Positions 36,171-48,859 of a stretch of 64,000 nt of DNA are shown here, piece after piece (within the stretch, counting starts at the first letter, position 1; every line of letters starts with the position of its first letter). A program made the position numbers and the translations under genes. The notes under the pieces were generated by a model. The model did no database searches, was not told the origin of the DNA, and saw nothing but the letters and a program-made list of their open reading frames with translations. Source of the stretch: Ulva prolifera (Eukaryota > Chlorophyta > Ulvophyceae > Ulvales > Ulvaceae); the NCBI GenBank assembly GCA_023078555.1, contig CM041200.1:1426001-1490000 (forward strand). The letters are read 5' to 3'.

Positions 36171-38271
36171 AACTGCTGAGGACTGCACATTGACCACCCG
36201 CTGCGCCTATAATATATCCTGAATTTATGTCCAGTGGCCGGCTGCATGCTGCAGCCACATGCAGCAGTCTAGAAGGACGGCTTCTGGGTCAGCCTGCAAG
36301 TTACGTCTTAATCCCGAACGCGTAGTGCTGCTCGGCACATGACAACAATTTTTCGGGATTGCCTTGCATTCATCGCATTGTAATTGCTACGACATGCTAA
36401 ATTGGTACAGACAGGTCTGGTGGCGGTGTGGTGTGAGTATAGGAACAGGGTGATACAGGCTGCTGTGTTGAGACAAGCATCATTCACATTGCTCCATTCA
36501 GCATCTGTGGTATCACTCAATTTCAGTCCGCAGACATTCATTCTCCCAGAACTCGCCACATGAGTCTGTCCAACTCACTGCATGTCATCTTTACTGCCTT
36601 TACAGTGAGTTGGCCAGACTCGTGTGGCAAGTAATATTTGGCATGGAAACAACGTGCTTGTATTATGTGCGCGTGCTGAGAGCAGATTGTGTTGAGCGAA
36701 AGCAGCTTCTATACTCGCTCGGGCAGCTTCAAAGCCTGGCTGGAATCCCTGCATGAATGGCCAAAACTTGAAAGGTACGATACAGACCAAAGGATCCAGG
36801 TCCAACCAGCCAAGTTCCGAGCCCGTGCCCGTCCTTCAGGTTTCTCGTGGCTGTGGGGCATGGTGTTGTGTACACCATGTATCCTGGAGCACAACTGACA
36901 TAGCCTGCTTCGCCTGGATGTTTCTCAGAGAACGATGCTGCCACGTGTCTACAAACAGGGCGGTAGTCACATAACCTTGGCTACTTACTTCCGACTGCAA
37001 CCCAGGAAAGTTGGCATGGCCACATTGAATACTTTGACTTGGTGACAGCCCAGGAGAGGCTTTGTGGCAGGAAACCCTGACCCGGGACCATGTTGTCAAG
37101 CTTGCAGAGGTATTGGCGCACAGGTGACTTTGCCTCAGGCCAGCTCAAGCCGAACTTGCGCAAATTGCTCTGTGGGCTAGGATGCCCCATAGAATGAGCA
37201 GGCCTGTGACATCGAAATGCGCAGCTTGAAATCGCGTTGCGCATACATTTCAGGCATATGCCACAACAAAGGCGGGCGGGAGCATGCAATCAACCAAAGC
37301 TTAGGTAAAAAATTGTGTACCTGAAATCTGAGAAGGCGTTGATAAAAAAACTTGCCTCTGTCAGATCTGCATTGGGTGCTTGATCCACTAGCACAACCAT
37401 ACTTGGGATGTCCCTGATGATAAAGATGCGCTATACATCATGGGCATTCTGCAGGTTACGCGGTACAGCATGTAAATTCGCAGGGCGACGCCAGTCACTG
37501 TGGCGTGTGCAGCTAGCAGTAGCAGGAGGCCAGGAAGGCACATTGACGGGGGAGGGGAAAAGGGGGGGGGGGGGGGGGGGGGGGTGCGGGGCGGAAGTAT
37601 GGGGAGGAAGTATGGGCGGCACGGCTGCTTTCTGCTGAAAGGCAAGGCTGGCACAGCCTGTCAACCAACAGCGTACGCGTCGTACGAAGGCAACCGCTGT
37701 GGGCCTTCCAGGTCATGTCTTTACAAGACCATCTCAGGAACAGGCATGGACATGATAGAGTCCATGTTATTTATAGTAACCATTCGGCGAGCCCACTGCG
37801 CCTCCCACACGATTCCTCACAAACCTCAATGGCTGTATGAATCATCAGTGGCTACAGGATGTTAAGTGTATTCCAGGACAATCTATTCGCCAACACAGCC
37901 AGGGCAAGCTTGCGGAAAGGCCGGCGCGCCAGGACGCCCGCTGACTGCAAAGATGTGCCAGGATTCCGCAGATGGCCCCTAGTCATTGTCCCAAATGGAG
38001 ACTTCATGCTCAGTTTGTGCCGTGATACGAAGCCATAGTGCCCCAAGTCGTCATGCCCCGACGGATTTAGGCTGCCTCTAGACACATGCAGACGTGCCAT
38101 AAGGACGCCGTTTGCCGATGGATCGCCAAGTGGCAGGAGCCCTGACAGGAGCAGCATACATATATCTATTGCAGTGGCAAGGAGGAGTGTGTTGTTGGGT
38201 GCGTAGACGCAGTGGTCCGCATGTCATGCCACAAGCACGCCGTTTGAACCAGTACCAGTGACCTTGATTAG
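36171..38271. other. 2.1-kb region without a convincing gene
   Basis: Contains the LTO1 3' flank, a poly-G tract at 37562-37584 and several short open frames on both strands (for example 36981-37289 and 37852-38157, minus). None shows a family motif or a consistent splice model. Confidence 0.4.
37562..37584. repeat. 23-nt poly-G tract
   Basis: Uninterrupted G run preceded by another purine-rich stretch (37549-37560), in non-coding sequence. Confidence 0.9.
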
Positions 38272-41200
38272 ATGTCGACCAAGGCGTTGCGAGAGGAACT
38301 GAAAGTCAAATTGCAGACCGTGTGCTCTGAGGCGCACGAGCAAAAAGGAAATGAAAAACGTATAGGCGCAGGCTTTGTAGATGTGTACGGCCCACAGGTT
38401 CGTCTCCCAGAGTGTTGCAGCGGGCGTGAACCGATGTATAGGCGGCCATTCGATATCTCGAAGGATATCTAAGTAGCTTTACGCCGATTCTTTTCCAGGC
38501 AAGAGCAAGCGTCAGCATCAAGAAGGACAATCTGCGACTGTTGGACGTGCAGCACCTCCTGACATGGATCTACGCAGACTCAATTGCGCCAAACTGGATA
38601 TTTCTGAAGGTGTGATGTCAAATTCCGAGAGTTTGTTGTAGCTGAAGAATCGCGAGGGTGTCGGACGTTGGCTCGGCGTGCTGTTGTTCCATCTATGTTA
38701 CGATGCCCCCCGGCTCAAAGAAATCCAGCACGCATGCCTTCCATGCAGAACAAACCTCTTTTGAAACAGACCGTAGTGGTGGCTGTTCCGGGATTGGACA
38801 AGGAAACGCAGCAATCATCAGCGGCACGTATGGCGCAGACTTCAAAAGCTCTAGGGGCACCAGTCTCCTGTAGGATAGACGACGGGAAGGCGTCGTTCGC
38901 CTCCAGTCTAGACAGGCTACTGCACGTCCAAAGCAAAAAGTCCAACAAACGTGCAAAGCCTCCTGCTGGGCCACCCACACCGCCGGAATCATATGCCCTT
39001 TCCCTGGCAACAATGCACAAGATGGAGTACCCAATGCCGGTGCGGGCCCATCACACAGCTAGGCCTGAGCTGCTCAGCCGTCAGTTTCACAGAAACTGTG
39101 TTGTTCTGTTTTTGCAGGTTCTGGGCCCAGACAACCAACTGCAGCCTCCAGATGGATACACATGGACTGGCGGCGCCAGCTTCAGCTCTGCGGGGCAGCT
39201 CCCAGAAGAGCTGCGTGTGCTGTCAACAGGCGCATCAGAGCTAGCCAATGCTAGTGACAACCATGTTCTGGACAATCAAGTTCTGCAGAGCACGGCAGCG
39301 CCAGTACTTTCCGAACCACAGGCAGGCAGCGCACCAGAGCACAGTGCGCAGTCGCAACTGGCCTGCCTGGTCCGGAACTTATATTTTATTGCACGTAATG
39401 CATGCTTGGTATGGTCTGATTTGTGTAGTCCATGCACCAGCTTTGAACCTGTGCGCTAGGTGCTGCCACGGCTGTGTGGTGTGCAGGGCAACACCTTTCG
39501 TTAGAGGACGGGGAGCTTTCGGAAAGCAGTGGCGACCCTGAGACCCGGCCGGCGCCGGCAAAGCGGGCCCGCCACGGCAAATCAGGCACAGCGCCAGATC
39601 CACCGCACAAAATGCCGTTGCAAGCGAAGAGCATCAAGGTGCCGATGTATGGCCTCGATTGCGAGATGTGCATCACCAGGGAGGGCATGGAGGTCACCAG
39701 GATAAGCATGGTGGATGCCGCTGGCAAGGTGCGCCTAATGCCTGCGGCAAATCTTACCAGCCTGAGCCCGCCAATCCCAACATCTGTGCTACATACATGC
39801 TTTTAATACTGCTTAAAGAGATATTCTGGACCGCTGGTGCGAGCTCCGGCCTGCCCCCGTTTGCAGTTAACCCCATATGCTCCATGCGCACCTTGTGGGT
39901 GAGTCCCGCGGCGCTACCTGTATCGGAGTGCTGTTCCCCGGTGCGGCTGGTCAGCAGAATGGCAGGTCTGCTGCAGTGCGTCTTTGACGAGCTCGTGCTG
40001 CCACACAATCCCATCACGGACTACAACACGCAATACTCCGGCATCACGGCCGCGATGCTCGATGGCGTCACCATGCGCCGCGCTGATGCAGTGGAGCGCA
40101 TGAAGACGCTGCTAGGCACAGACGCGCTGCTGGTTGGCCACGGCCTTGAGAACGACCTGCGTGCGCTGCGCCTGCTGCACGGCCGCGTGCTGGACACTGC
40201 GGACCTCTTCCCTCACCCCCGCGGCCTGCCCTCACGCTGCGCGCTGCGCAATCTGACCCACAAGTGCGCCGCTTTCGCCGGTTTTCCCCTACAATGTGTG
40301 CAACCCCGAGGCAGCAGCTGCCCGCTGTTGAGGTCCCAAGGCAGAGCGCGGAGTGTCTGCCATGCATGCGTGGGGGAAAGCCGGAGTGTGAAGGGGGCCC
40401 CGATGGTGCTGCTCTCTGACACGTACTACGGCCTGCAGGTACCTGCACCGCACAATTCAGAGCGGCGCACACGACAGCGTGGACGACGCGCGTGCGGCGA
40501 TGGAGCTGGCGCTGCTGAAGGTCAAGCACGGGCCGGAGTTCGGCACCCCGCAGGGTAGGCTGCAGCAGGGCATGCAGCTCACAACGATGCTGGCCCAGCA
40601 TAACCTCCGCAGCTGCTTCATCGACCGGCCCAGTACGGTGCAGCGCTACGTGAAGGGCAACAGCAGCGGCATCACCGTCACCAGCGACATCCAGGCGGTG
40701 CGACCCCTGCTACGTGACTGCTGCTTGCCTCCAGGCCCCGCACCACGCACACACCGCTGTGTGCTTCTATGCCGAATGCATGTGTGTGAGGCTGGGCCGT
40801 TTTGCAGGTGAAGCACATGGCGAAGGAGGCGCAGGGGCTGCAGGAGGGGGGGGCGGTACGACACCATGTCATCCTGACTCGCCTCGTGGGGCTGCCGTCA
40901 ATGTATGCTGAAGCAGTGGAAGATATGAAGAAAGAGTTCCCCAACGGTGTTTCCACAAAGCCGGCGCAGCCGAGTGGCCGCAAAAAAGGCAACCGCAAGG
41001 ACACCAACCCCCCCCATGACCTGCCTGAATTCAAAATGCCACCAGGTGGGCACTCTCTTTCATAGCCATTGGGACATCAGGCGTTACACCTGGCACCCCT
41101 CGCAGCTGATTGTGCATTGGTTGATGTTTTTTTAACATCTTGCAGGGCGCATTGATGCGGAGCTGGACGATCTCGACCAACATCTGGGCGCAGTCTGGGA

Positions 41201-41402
41201 CTCCTTGAACTCAAACACAATGATGATCGTTGTGTCTCTGGGGGGAAATACCATGTACACGAGGTGGATCTATGAGCTGAGGTGCAAGCGGAACAACGGC
41301 TGCGAAGGCTACCCACCATGGACGGAGGCATGCGAAGACCACTACCAGAAGTGCCTCGAGAGGTCCATTCGCGGTTGCCTCTGGTGTGGCGTCAAGCCCT
41401 GA
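38272..41402 (+). CDS. DEDDh RNA exonuclease (REXO/SDN type)
   Basis: 3'-5' exonuclease of the RNase T-like family that trims structural or small RNAs. Nine exons agree in phase: 38272-38397, 38499-38609, 38749-39039, 39118-39394, 39487-39728, 39977-40263, 40439-40697, 40808-41045, 41146-41402; 695 residues. Exo I is YGLDCEMC (near 39650), Exo II is LVGHGLENDLRALRL followed by VLDTADLF (40131-40212), and Exo III is HDSVDDARAAMELAL with the DEDDh histidine (near 40470). The N-terminal half carries the VVVAVPGLD segment and an EYPMP motif shared with REXO1/REXO5 and SDN proteins. The segment 39118-39620 is a low-complexity linker. The C-terminal AELDDLDQHLGAVWDSL resembles the end of plant SDNs. 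A nuclear or nucleolar role is inferred. Intron 39040-39117 is 78 nt and stop-free. Confidence 0.9.
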
Positions 41403-42944
41403 GCATGTCAGCTGCATGAAATTCATGCTGGAGAAAAGCTGTAGAAATGGCAGCCGGTCCAAAACCCGCCGCAGATCGGCTTCGTCCCGGCGGGCATCTG
41501 CTGTATGCAGCTTCACCGTCCAATTAGTTATGCATATGCTCTCATGGCTGCTTAATCCCAGCCGTACCGTCTTCACATGTCCAGTCACAGTATCACATCC
41601 ATGTGGGGCTGCTCAGCAGCAAGGTTCCAGTCACCAGTGGGGCAGCGCGTGCAAAGAAAGTCCAGCTGACCAGCAAAACAATATGTCCTCAGTAACTGCG
41701 AAACAGCTTGTATGGCCAACTTGCCTGTATTGCTGTGCGGCAACTTGGTGCATGAGTAGATCTCGCTGTGGCCGTCTGCACCATCTTGTGTATTAGGGCC
41801 AGGCATCGAGAGACTGTATCAATGTATGCCACTTCTACGGAATGAGCAGCCTCTCGGCATGCATGCGATGTCTTTGAATGTCTCACCTACATATAACGAT
41901 ACAGGCATCTACTGTTGCTGCAGACACATCATCTGCTGCACAGATAGGGCACACATCGCCCTTGCAATGTGCAGACAGCAGTGGCTTCTGCCCACAGCAG
42001 TTTTAATAGATCAGACATGGCAGACAAAGAATTTCTAGTCCAGGTAGAAGAAAAGCTTGTTTGGTGAAATGGCCAACGAGCGGTGCAGCTACAGGCTGGA
42101 GGCACACGATCACGTGGATCAACCAGGCAGCCTCAAAAAAATCCGACCGGTGATATGGGTCAACACGCCTCGTCAATTAACGTAGGCGTGTAACAAGCAT
42201 GCAACCTCTCTAATTCGGCTGCCAGGTGGGGTCCAGGAGCGCCCAGGTGCCAAGCATCTGCTATACAGATTCTGGAAGCTTATGCGGTTTGGCTGTCCTT
42301 CAGGACTCCACTTGTACATGATGGCGTGACAGTGTCAGGGTTACTGAATGCATGAAGCCTGCCTCCACGGAAGGGCCACGAGGTGAACAAGGTGAGGGAC
42401 AGTTGTCACAACTGGTGTAGTGCGCAGTTGCTGCTCAATCGCTGACATTAGTTTGGAGCCCCAGCTGAACCCGTATGGTCTTGTTGTAGCACTCACATGC
42501 CTGTCTCAACCATGTCAAATCGGTGTTACGAGCCCAGCACTGCCGCCAGTGCAATAGGGCGACTCAGGCTGATCAGCTGCATTGAGGTGCCACAAGGCTG
42601 GTAAAAAGTGAGACTATCAGCTGGAGGTAACACGCTCAAACCTCTGTACACATTCTAAATCATCTGATGCTCCGCATTGCCCATCAAGGGGCCATTGAAA
42701 CTAGGCTACAAGATCCCGCTGCCAACTAATTGTCTGTACGTTCATGTACCTGCTGCTGCATGAGGCTGCATGAGGCTGCTACTGCAGACAGCATAGCCAG
42801 GAACACTGGTCCGGGGTTGCCTGGCAATTGCGGTGTAGTGGCTGTAAGAATGGAATCGCGACACCTTCTCTGCAGGTGCTTCTTCAAGCACAGGATGAGG
42901 CAAGAGCTGAATCTCCGTCAGGCGGCGCACACAGCGCCCCGCGC
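41403..42944. other. 1.5-kb region without a convincing gene
   Basis: 3' flanks of two convergent genes. The central part (42050-42700) is nearly free of open frames on both strands. No repeat or RNA gene was recognised. Confidence 0.5.
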
Positions 42945-45900
42945 TCATGCCCGCCGACCGATGCCAAAGTCGCTCGTCGGCAAGTTCATTTGGCCGGGCG
43001 AGCCAGGTTGCCCCTTGGACGCTTTCCGTGCGCTTAACGCCTCCGACTCAGACGCAGCAGCAAGGTCCAGGTAGGTGTTGCTGGGCGCCTCAGCGGGGTG
43101 GTCGACCTGCTTATGGCCGGCCGCAGCGTTGCTCTGCGTAGCATACGACTCGGCATCGCCTGCCCAACTTCGCAGCCGGAAGCTGCCGTGAGGGAGGCCC
43201 TTCTTCCTTCCCAGAACTGCACACAGCACACAACGTCAGGCATGCCGCTGCAGTCGCTGAACCCACCCCTCTTGCATGCTGATCCCATCACACCCTACAA
43301 TGGCACCGCTGCGATGCTAAGCCATCACACTGAGATGCCAACCGATATGCTCCTGTGGGCACCGAGCAGTGTGCACGTGGTGACGGCGAGAGCAGACGCA
43401 CCAAAGCCACCACCTGCTGCCAGGATCAGGAGCGCGAGGACACCCAGCACTGCGCCAGCTGTGGCGCCTGCGGACGCGCCCCGCCGGGAGCTGCCGGGGC
43501 TCTGCGCAACGACATCATCGGCCGGGTTGCAGAACGCGCCGAAGTCCGCCTCTGTGCACGTCGACCCGAGCTCACACGGGATGCCCCCGGCTTTGCACGG
43601 CAGGTGCCATGGCACGACTCCACCCGGCACGTTGGCATCTTCGCAGATGCTGAAGAACTCGTTTTTCTGCACACGCATGCCCCATCGTCACTGAGCTGCA
43701 ATGGCCTACTGTTGACCCCCACGCCGACCGTCGCCACGCAATTGGCAGACAACCTGAGCCTCGGGCACACGTGGCTGCTCTGGAGCGCAGGGCATGGGGC
43801 GGTCAGACAAGAGGCAGCAAGGGGAGGGGCACCTTGACGCAGACGGAGTAGCCGTAGCAGCATGAGGGGCCGCTGTAGTCGACGCCGCCGCACTGGGCGA
43901 ATTTGCGCACCGGGGTGCCACCGTCCGGGCAGCTGTCAGTGTAGACGTCAAGCACCGTCTGCAGCGAGTGCTGGCACGAGTCGACGTTGTCGTCTGTGCC
44001 GAACGTCGCGTCCGAGATGCTGCCGTTGATCACCGGCGCCGGGCTGTCGGGGGTCTCCACACGCTTCGCGTCGGGGCACTCATCAGGGTACAGCTTCTCA
44101 CGGTAGATCGGCTGACAGTGCCCTGTCTGCATCACACACCTCCCGTCAACGCTTGCCAGATCCATGGTCCACCGTGGTCTCACGGCGACACAGCTGCTTC
44201 AGCATGCGGTGCCAATGCAGTGCTGGCAGATCAGGAGGGCGGAGCAGGGAGGGGGGCCGCACTAAGGCGCCGCCAGTGCGGAACTCCGGGCGGACAGTGA
44301 AGCGGCCCTGGCCGTGCACGGGGTCGCCGACGGGGTCAAACTCAAAGCCGTAGATGCACTCCTTCTCGCACATGTTGCCGGGCCAGCCGCAGGGCTTGCA
44401 GACATTGACACCGCTCTCCACGACGAGGTTGTGGAAGTAGTTGCACTTGGTGACGCTGTTGATCGGGGTCTCGTCGGCCTGCTTGTACGTCGGCATCACG
44501 ACTTTGCAGCGCTCGTCGTCCCACGGCGGGCTGCTCGAGTCGTTGTGCGCGCCGCCGCACGGCGCCAGTGCACACAGCCCCTGCACCCGCTGCCGCCTCA
44601 GCCCGCTGTGCCCACTCGCGCATCCGCAGCACCACCCGGCACGGCGGAACATGTGCCAGCTGATGCAGCCACCACATGCCGCCACAGGACCTACCATACA
44701 GGTAACACACACTGCGCTGCAGGACGGACGAGGGACGGATTGCAGAGGCAGGCCGGGTGGGTGTCAGCGCCCGGGACGCCGAGGCAGCGCACCGTGTCGG
44801 GGTCGAGGATGTAGCCCTCCTGGACCATGCAGCCGAGGAAGTCCATGTAGGTGCACGGCGCCTGGTCGGCACGGCCGCACGGCGCGCAATCACCCTCCGT
44901 GTACGACTTCAGGTACGACGCCACCTTGGTGTTGTTGTTGAACTTGTTCAGCTCCGTGATCGACTCCTCCTGCAGCTTCATGAAGCCCTCGAGCACGCAG
45001 CTGAACTCCTCCTTGTTGAGGGTGGGCGCCGGCTTGCTGTAGTCCGGCTCATCCTTGTTGCCGCAGACCTTGTTGCTGTCGATGCGGTACGGCTCCGCAC
45101 AGCCGTCTCCGTCCGCGTCGAGCTCCTCCAGCTCGCTGGCGGGGCATGGCGGCAGCGGGCCATGCACCGTGTCGGATCCGCACGACACTGCCACGCACAT
45201 ATCGCCCTGCACAGAGCAGCGCATGACGGCTGTGCCTCACTCTCTGGCCTGCCACGGCATGACGCCCCGCACTCAGAGCACATGTGGGGCGACCGTGGAG
45301 CAGCTGCAAGCCTGGCGTAGCGTAGCAAGCGTGGCCCATCGCAGTGGCATCGTGACACGGGCGCATTCAGTCGGATGCAAGCAGTCGGATGGGGGCTCTG
45401 AGCATGTGTGGGCTCGCTAGGCAGTGGGCGACGCGGGGCCCACCTTGATCCCAGTGGGGCCATCGAGGAACTGGGTGGTGTCTTCGAGGCTGCGGCGGCG
45501 GCTACAGCGTGGCTCCAAGGGGCATGCGGGGTAACCGGTGTGGCCACAGGGGATGCAGACGTTGGCACACTTGTGGCCCTCTGGCAGCCACTCCGGCTGC
45601 GCTTTCACAAATCGCATCAGCCTGTTGTGCTCGCTGCACACGTGCAAACGGGGCGTCAGGGCGTCGGGAGCTGCGGACTGGCTGCATCGTTGCGTTGAGA
45701 GCCATGCAGCAGGCAGCCGGCAGCTGCGACAGAGCAACATGTGGCGTGCGCTCTACAAGGCAGCGACAGGCACTCATGTGAGCACATGCAATCCATGGAT
45801 ACAGACAGAAGCCGCGGGGGAAGCTCCGACAGCAGGAGGTGCACCTGTACAGGCAGCCGTCCTTCTCGATGCCGATGGAGGCCTTGATCTTCCACGGATC

Positions 45901-47332
45901 GCCGCCGTTGGGGGCGGTGAGGATGGCGAGGGTGCCCTCTTCATCAACAATGTCGTGCGGGCAAGGGGGAGTGCCGGTGGTGCCGCACCCGATCTCCTCT
46001 GTCGCTGGCACGCAGAAGCCATCCTGCAAGGCCACCAGTCTGCAGTGATACGAGGACAAAGTCGGAAGGGGACCCATGCCCACCCGACCACCGCCAGGTC
46101 ACCCCGCGTGCGAGGGCCCCAGCCCCGATGAGCTGCAGCCCCCAAGTCAGCCAGCACCCTTCCGCAGGGCCACGATCGCGCTGCGTTGTACCCGCACTCT
46201 CTCACCGCTCTGACCCGAGGCCCGTACTGCATCAGTCTGCTGCGTGGCTGCCCACGTTTGCACACTGGTTGCTCGCATGGACCATGCCTGCTCTAGCCAT
46301 CGCGCAGGCAGCAGGTGACTGAACACAGCGTGGCCACATGTGGCCCCAACTGTCACAGCACGCCAGCACCGGCATGGCAGGAGTAGAACAGCGACACCCC
46401 GAGCATGCGTACCAGGGCACGCGACATGCCATCAGGACTTAGTGCCACACACAGCCAGCGTCCATGCTGCCGAGTGCACGTAGGTCGACTCTCACAACGG
46501 GCCAACGTCAGTCTGGGGCTGAACAATCTGTTTCACATCCTGGTGGCCGCTGGCTTCATTACTGGCGTTGCGACGCGACGTGCACACACGCTGGACGACT
46601 AGCCACAAGTGAACCTGACACCTTCGCGATTGCAGGTTGATGACTGCTGAGCCTCATCACAGGTGTCGAAACTAGTGAGATATGCGCGTGTCAACAGCTC
46701 TGGTCGCACCGCACCTCTGTTGGTACCATAACTATGTTGCCGTGCATGTCCTTCAGGCAAAGCGGATCCCCCTTTGGCCCAGGGCATACTGGCTCGTAAA
46801 TGTTTCCACAGCGGGTGCACAGGCCTTCTACGACGCGGTATCCTTTTGGCGCAGGCACGAAACTATCACCGACGGGGTACCAGTTCCCCTCGGGCAGGTC
46901 TTCGCCCTCCTGCGGAATGTAGTCCGTTCTGCATCCAGACCCTGCACATCATCGCGTGATGTCGTCATCATACACAATGGCGTCCGCGCTTGTCCATGAT
47001 CTGGTGGTCGTGCCAAGCCACACCAGCGCCCAGGCATCGCTGAAAGCTTTACTGTAAGATGGGACACGACGTCTGTAGGATAGAGAAAGGGAAGCGCGTA
47101 AAAGTGGCCAAACATGAACCTTGCATGTGTTGTCGTACAAAATAAACGCTGCTGGCTTCGGAAGCAGGTGAAACGTATGCAATACCAAGTTCAAAACAAG
47201 CTTGCTATCGCACTGAGCGAACGCACCATCGCAAGGTTTTTCGCCCTCAACTCCACAAGAACCGTCTTGCGCCAAGACCGATGCAAGGCAGGATGTTAGC
47301 AGCACGGCCACCGAAATTCTGCTGATCATCAT
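42945..47332 (-). CDS. Cysteine-rich membrane protein with CBM1 cellulose-binding motif
   Basis: Type I membrane protein on the minus strand. It starts at 47332 with a signal peptide (SRISVAVLLTSCLASVLAQD), followed by CGVEGEKPC. Later exons: about 46941-46727 (CTRCGNIYEPVCPG), about 46040-45840 (GCGTTGTPPCPHDI), about 45640-45430 (CIPCGHTGYPACPLEPRC), about 45224-44720 (EGDCAPCGRADQAPCTYMD), 44580-44263 (VCKPCGWPGNMCEKEC), 44126-43833, 43666-43402 and 43216-42945. The last four agree in phase. A CPCG-x-x-G-x-x-C type unit recurs across exons. The 44126/43666 exons join to make a fungal-type CBM1: CGGVDYSGPSCCYGYSVC, then NEFFSIC. A single helix (AGAVLGVLALLILAAGG) follows, then a basic, Ser/Ala-rich cytoplasmic tail. 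A cell-wall or polysaccharide-binding surface role is inferred. Exons between 46700 and 46080 are unresolved. No enzyme domain is seen. Confidence 0.72.
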
Positions 47333-47569
47333 TGGCGTGCTGAGCGTTGGCCGTGCTCCTGTCCTGCAGCCTGTCGTCCACTGCAACAGTGCCGCTGTCA
47401 GCATCAAGCCGTGCAGTGAATCAATCGGAACTGGAAAGCTAAGCTGAAAGTGTATATAAATTCAGGCACGGCACAGACGCTGGGTGTGCTGCACAGGCCT
47501 GTTCGAAAACCCGCCACGGCAGATAGCTACCAGAAAACAAAACAATACATTTTCTGCTCCACTTCCTCC

Positions 47570-48218
47570 ATGGCAACTCACCTGCTCGAGTTTTACGTGG
47601 ACTGGACCTCACGGCAGCCGAAACAGCAGCTACTGCAAGTGTTCAAGGTGCAGGTAAGGAGACACCTCGAAACAGCTCACAGCAAATATGCCACGACAGT
47701 GCAAAAATCTAAGCACGAACGTGTGACTTTATGCCAATTTCGAGCTTATTTTATCTTGATAATACAGTATCGGTTGGCACAGGCAACGATAGCTGATCGA
47801 ACATGTCGTGAGTAAGGCATTCGTGTCCACACAGCTCGAGTTGGCTCTGCGCCCCACTCTGATATTCAGGTGAGCTGGTACATAGCAGCGCTGCTTCGTT
47901 GACAAATTTGGGTGAGACGAACCGCAAACCCAGCTGCGCCGACTGGATTCAAGACGCAGGTAAGAACTGTTACGCATGGCGTTGTCCCGGGATACGCCTG
48001 GGCATATACATGCATGCACAGCAACGTTGCACGCGTCTGGCTCCGACAAGCTCGTGTTTTGGCACATGCCACCCTGCTACATTCAAGGCATACCGATCAA
48101 CTTCGAGTGGATCCGCGGTTGCAGGCACAGACGGTGGTCAATGCTAGAAATTGTGTTCCACGAAAAACATGTCTGTCGCCGCTTCAATACCAGCAACACA
48201 GTTCTCGCCAGAAGATAG
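47570..48218 (+). CDS. Possible tiny spliced gene
   Basis: An ATG at 47570 opens a protein-like exon (MATHLLEFYVDWTSRQPKQQ) ending at a good GTAAGG donor near 47653. A second small exon may lie at 47835-47870 (LELALRPTLIF before GTGAGC). The 3' part is ambiguous. No family recognised. Confidence 0.2.
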
Positions 48219-48859
48219 CACGCTACAGCTGGCACTTGCAATTGCCATGGCAACGCTTGCATCGCGATGCATCGCGTGGCACCACCTAATGCGCAACGTG
48301 ACGCAGCTGCTCGCGGTCATGCTGTGCACCACAGTTCAAGATGACCTACAGGGGAGGCACCATAGCTGAGCTCGACTGACATCCCAGTTCATGTGTCTAT
48401 TCAAGCCTGCACCGTTGTAATCATGCGAGGGCCAAATGACATCATTGGCCCGACTGTCCATGCCGTCCTCGTCTGCGTCGAGTTGATCGTGCCGCGTGTG
48501 TAATCGAAAAAGATTTAGCGCACACAGCTATGCATAAGATGGAACTGGTCGGACATACGACCGGCTATATGCACATGCCATGCCACCGGTTTGTAACCGC
48601 TTATGCGCCTTGACCTCACGCGCAATTGCGGACTCCCGCGATCGAGGCCACACAGTGGACATAATATCTGAGAGTGAATTACTACCAGATTCTGCAAATG
48701 TGAATCTGTACTGCTGTCGACACTCCTCAGCTGCTGAGCTCAGTGACATATGTAGGTCGTGCTGTGGATCCTATACCACCCACAGATGGATCTGTCAGAT
48801 CTCGCAGTGCTGACGCCATCATGTCGATATGCATCTTGCTCCGACTGCAAATACCAGAA

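Noticed and set aside
36575-37289. Overlapping minus and plus open frames
   Set aside because: Both strands look equally protein-like, no splice model joins them, and no motif is present.
37852-38157. Minus-strand 101-codon open frame, Arg/Leu-rich
   Set aside because: Single isolated frame without motif or splice support.
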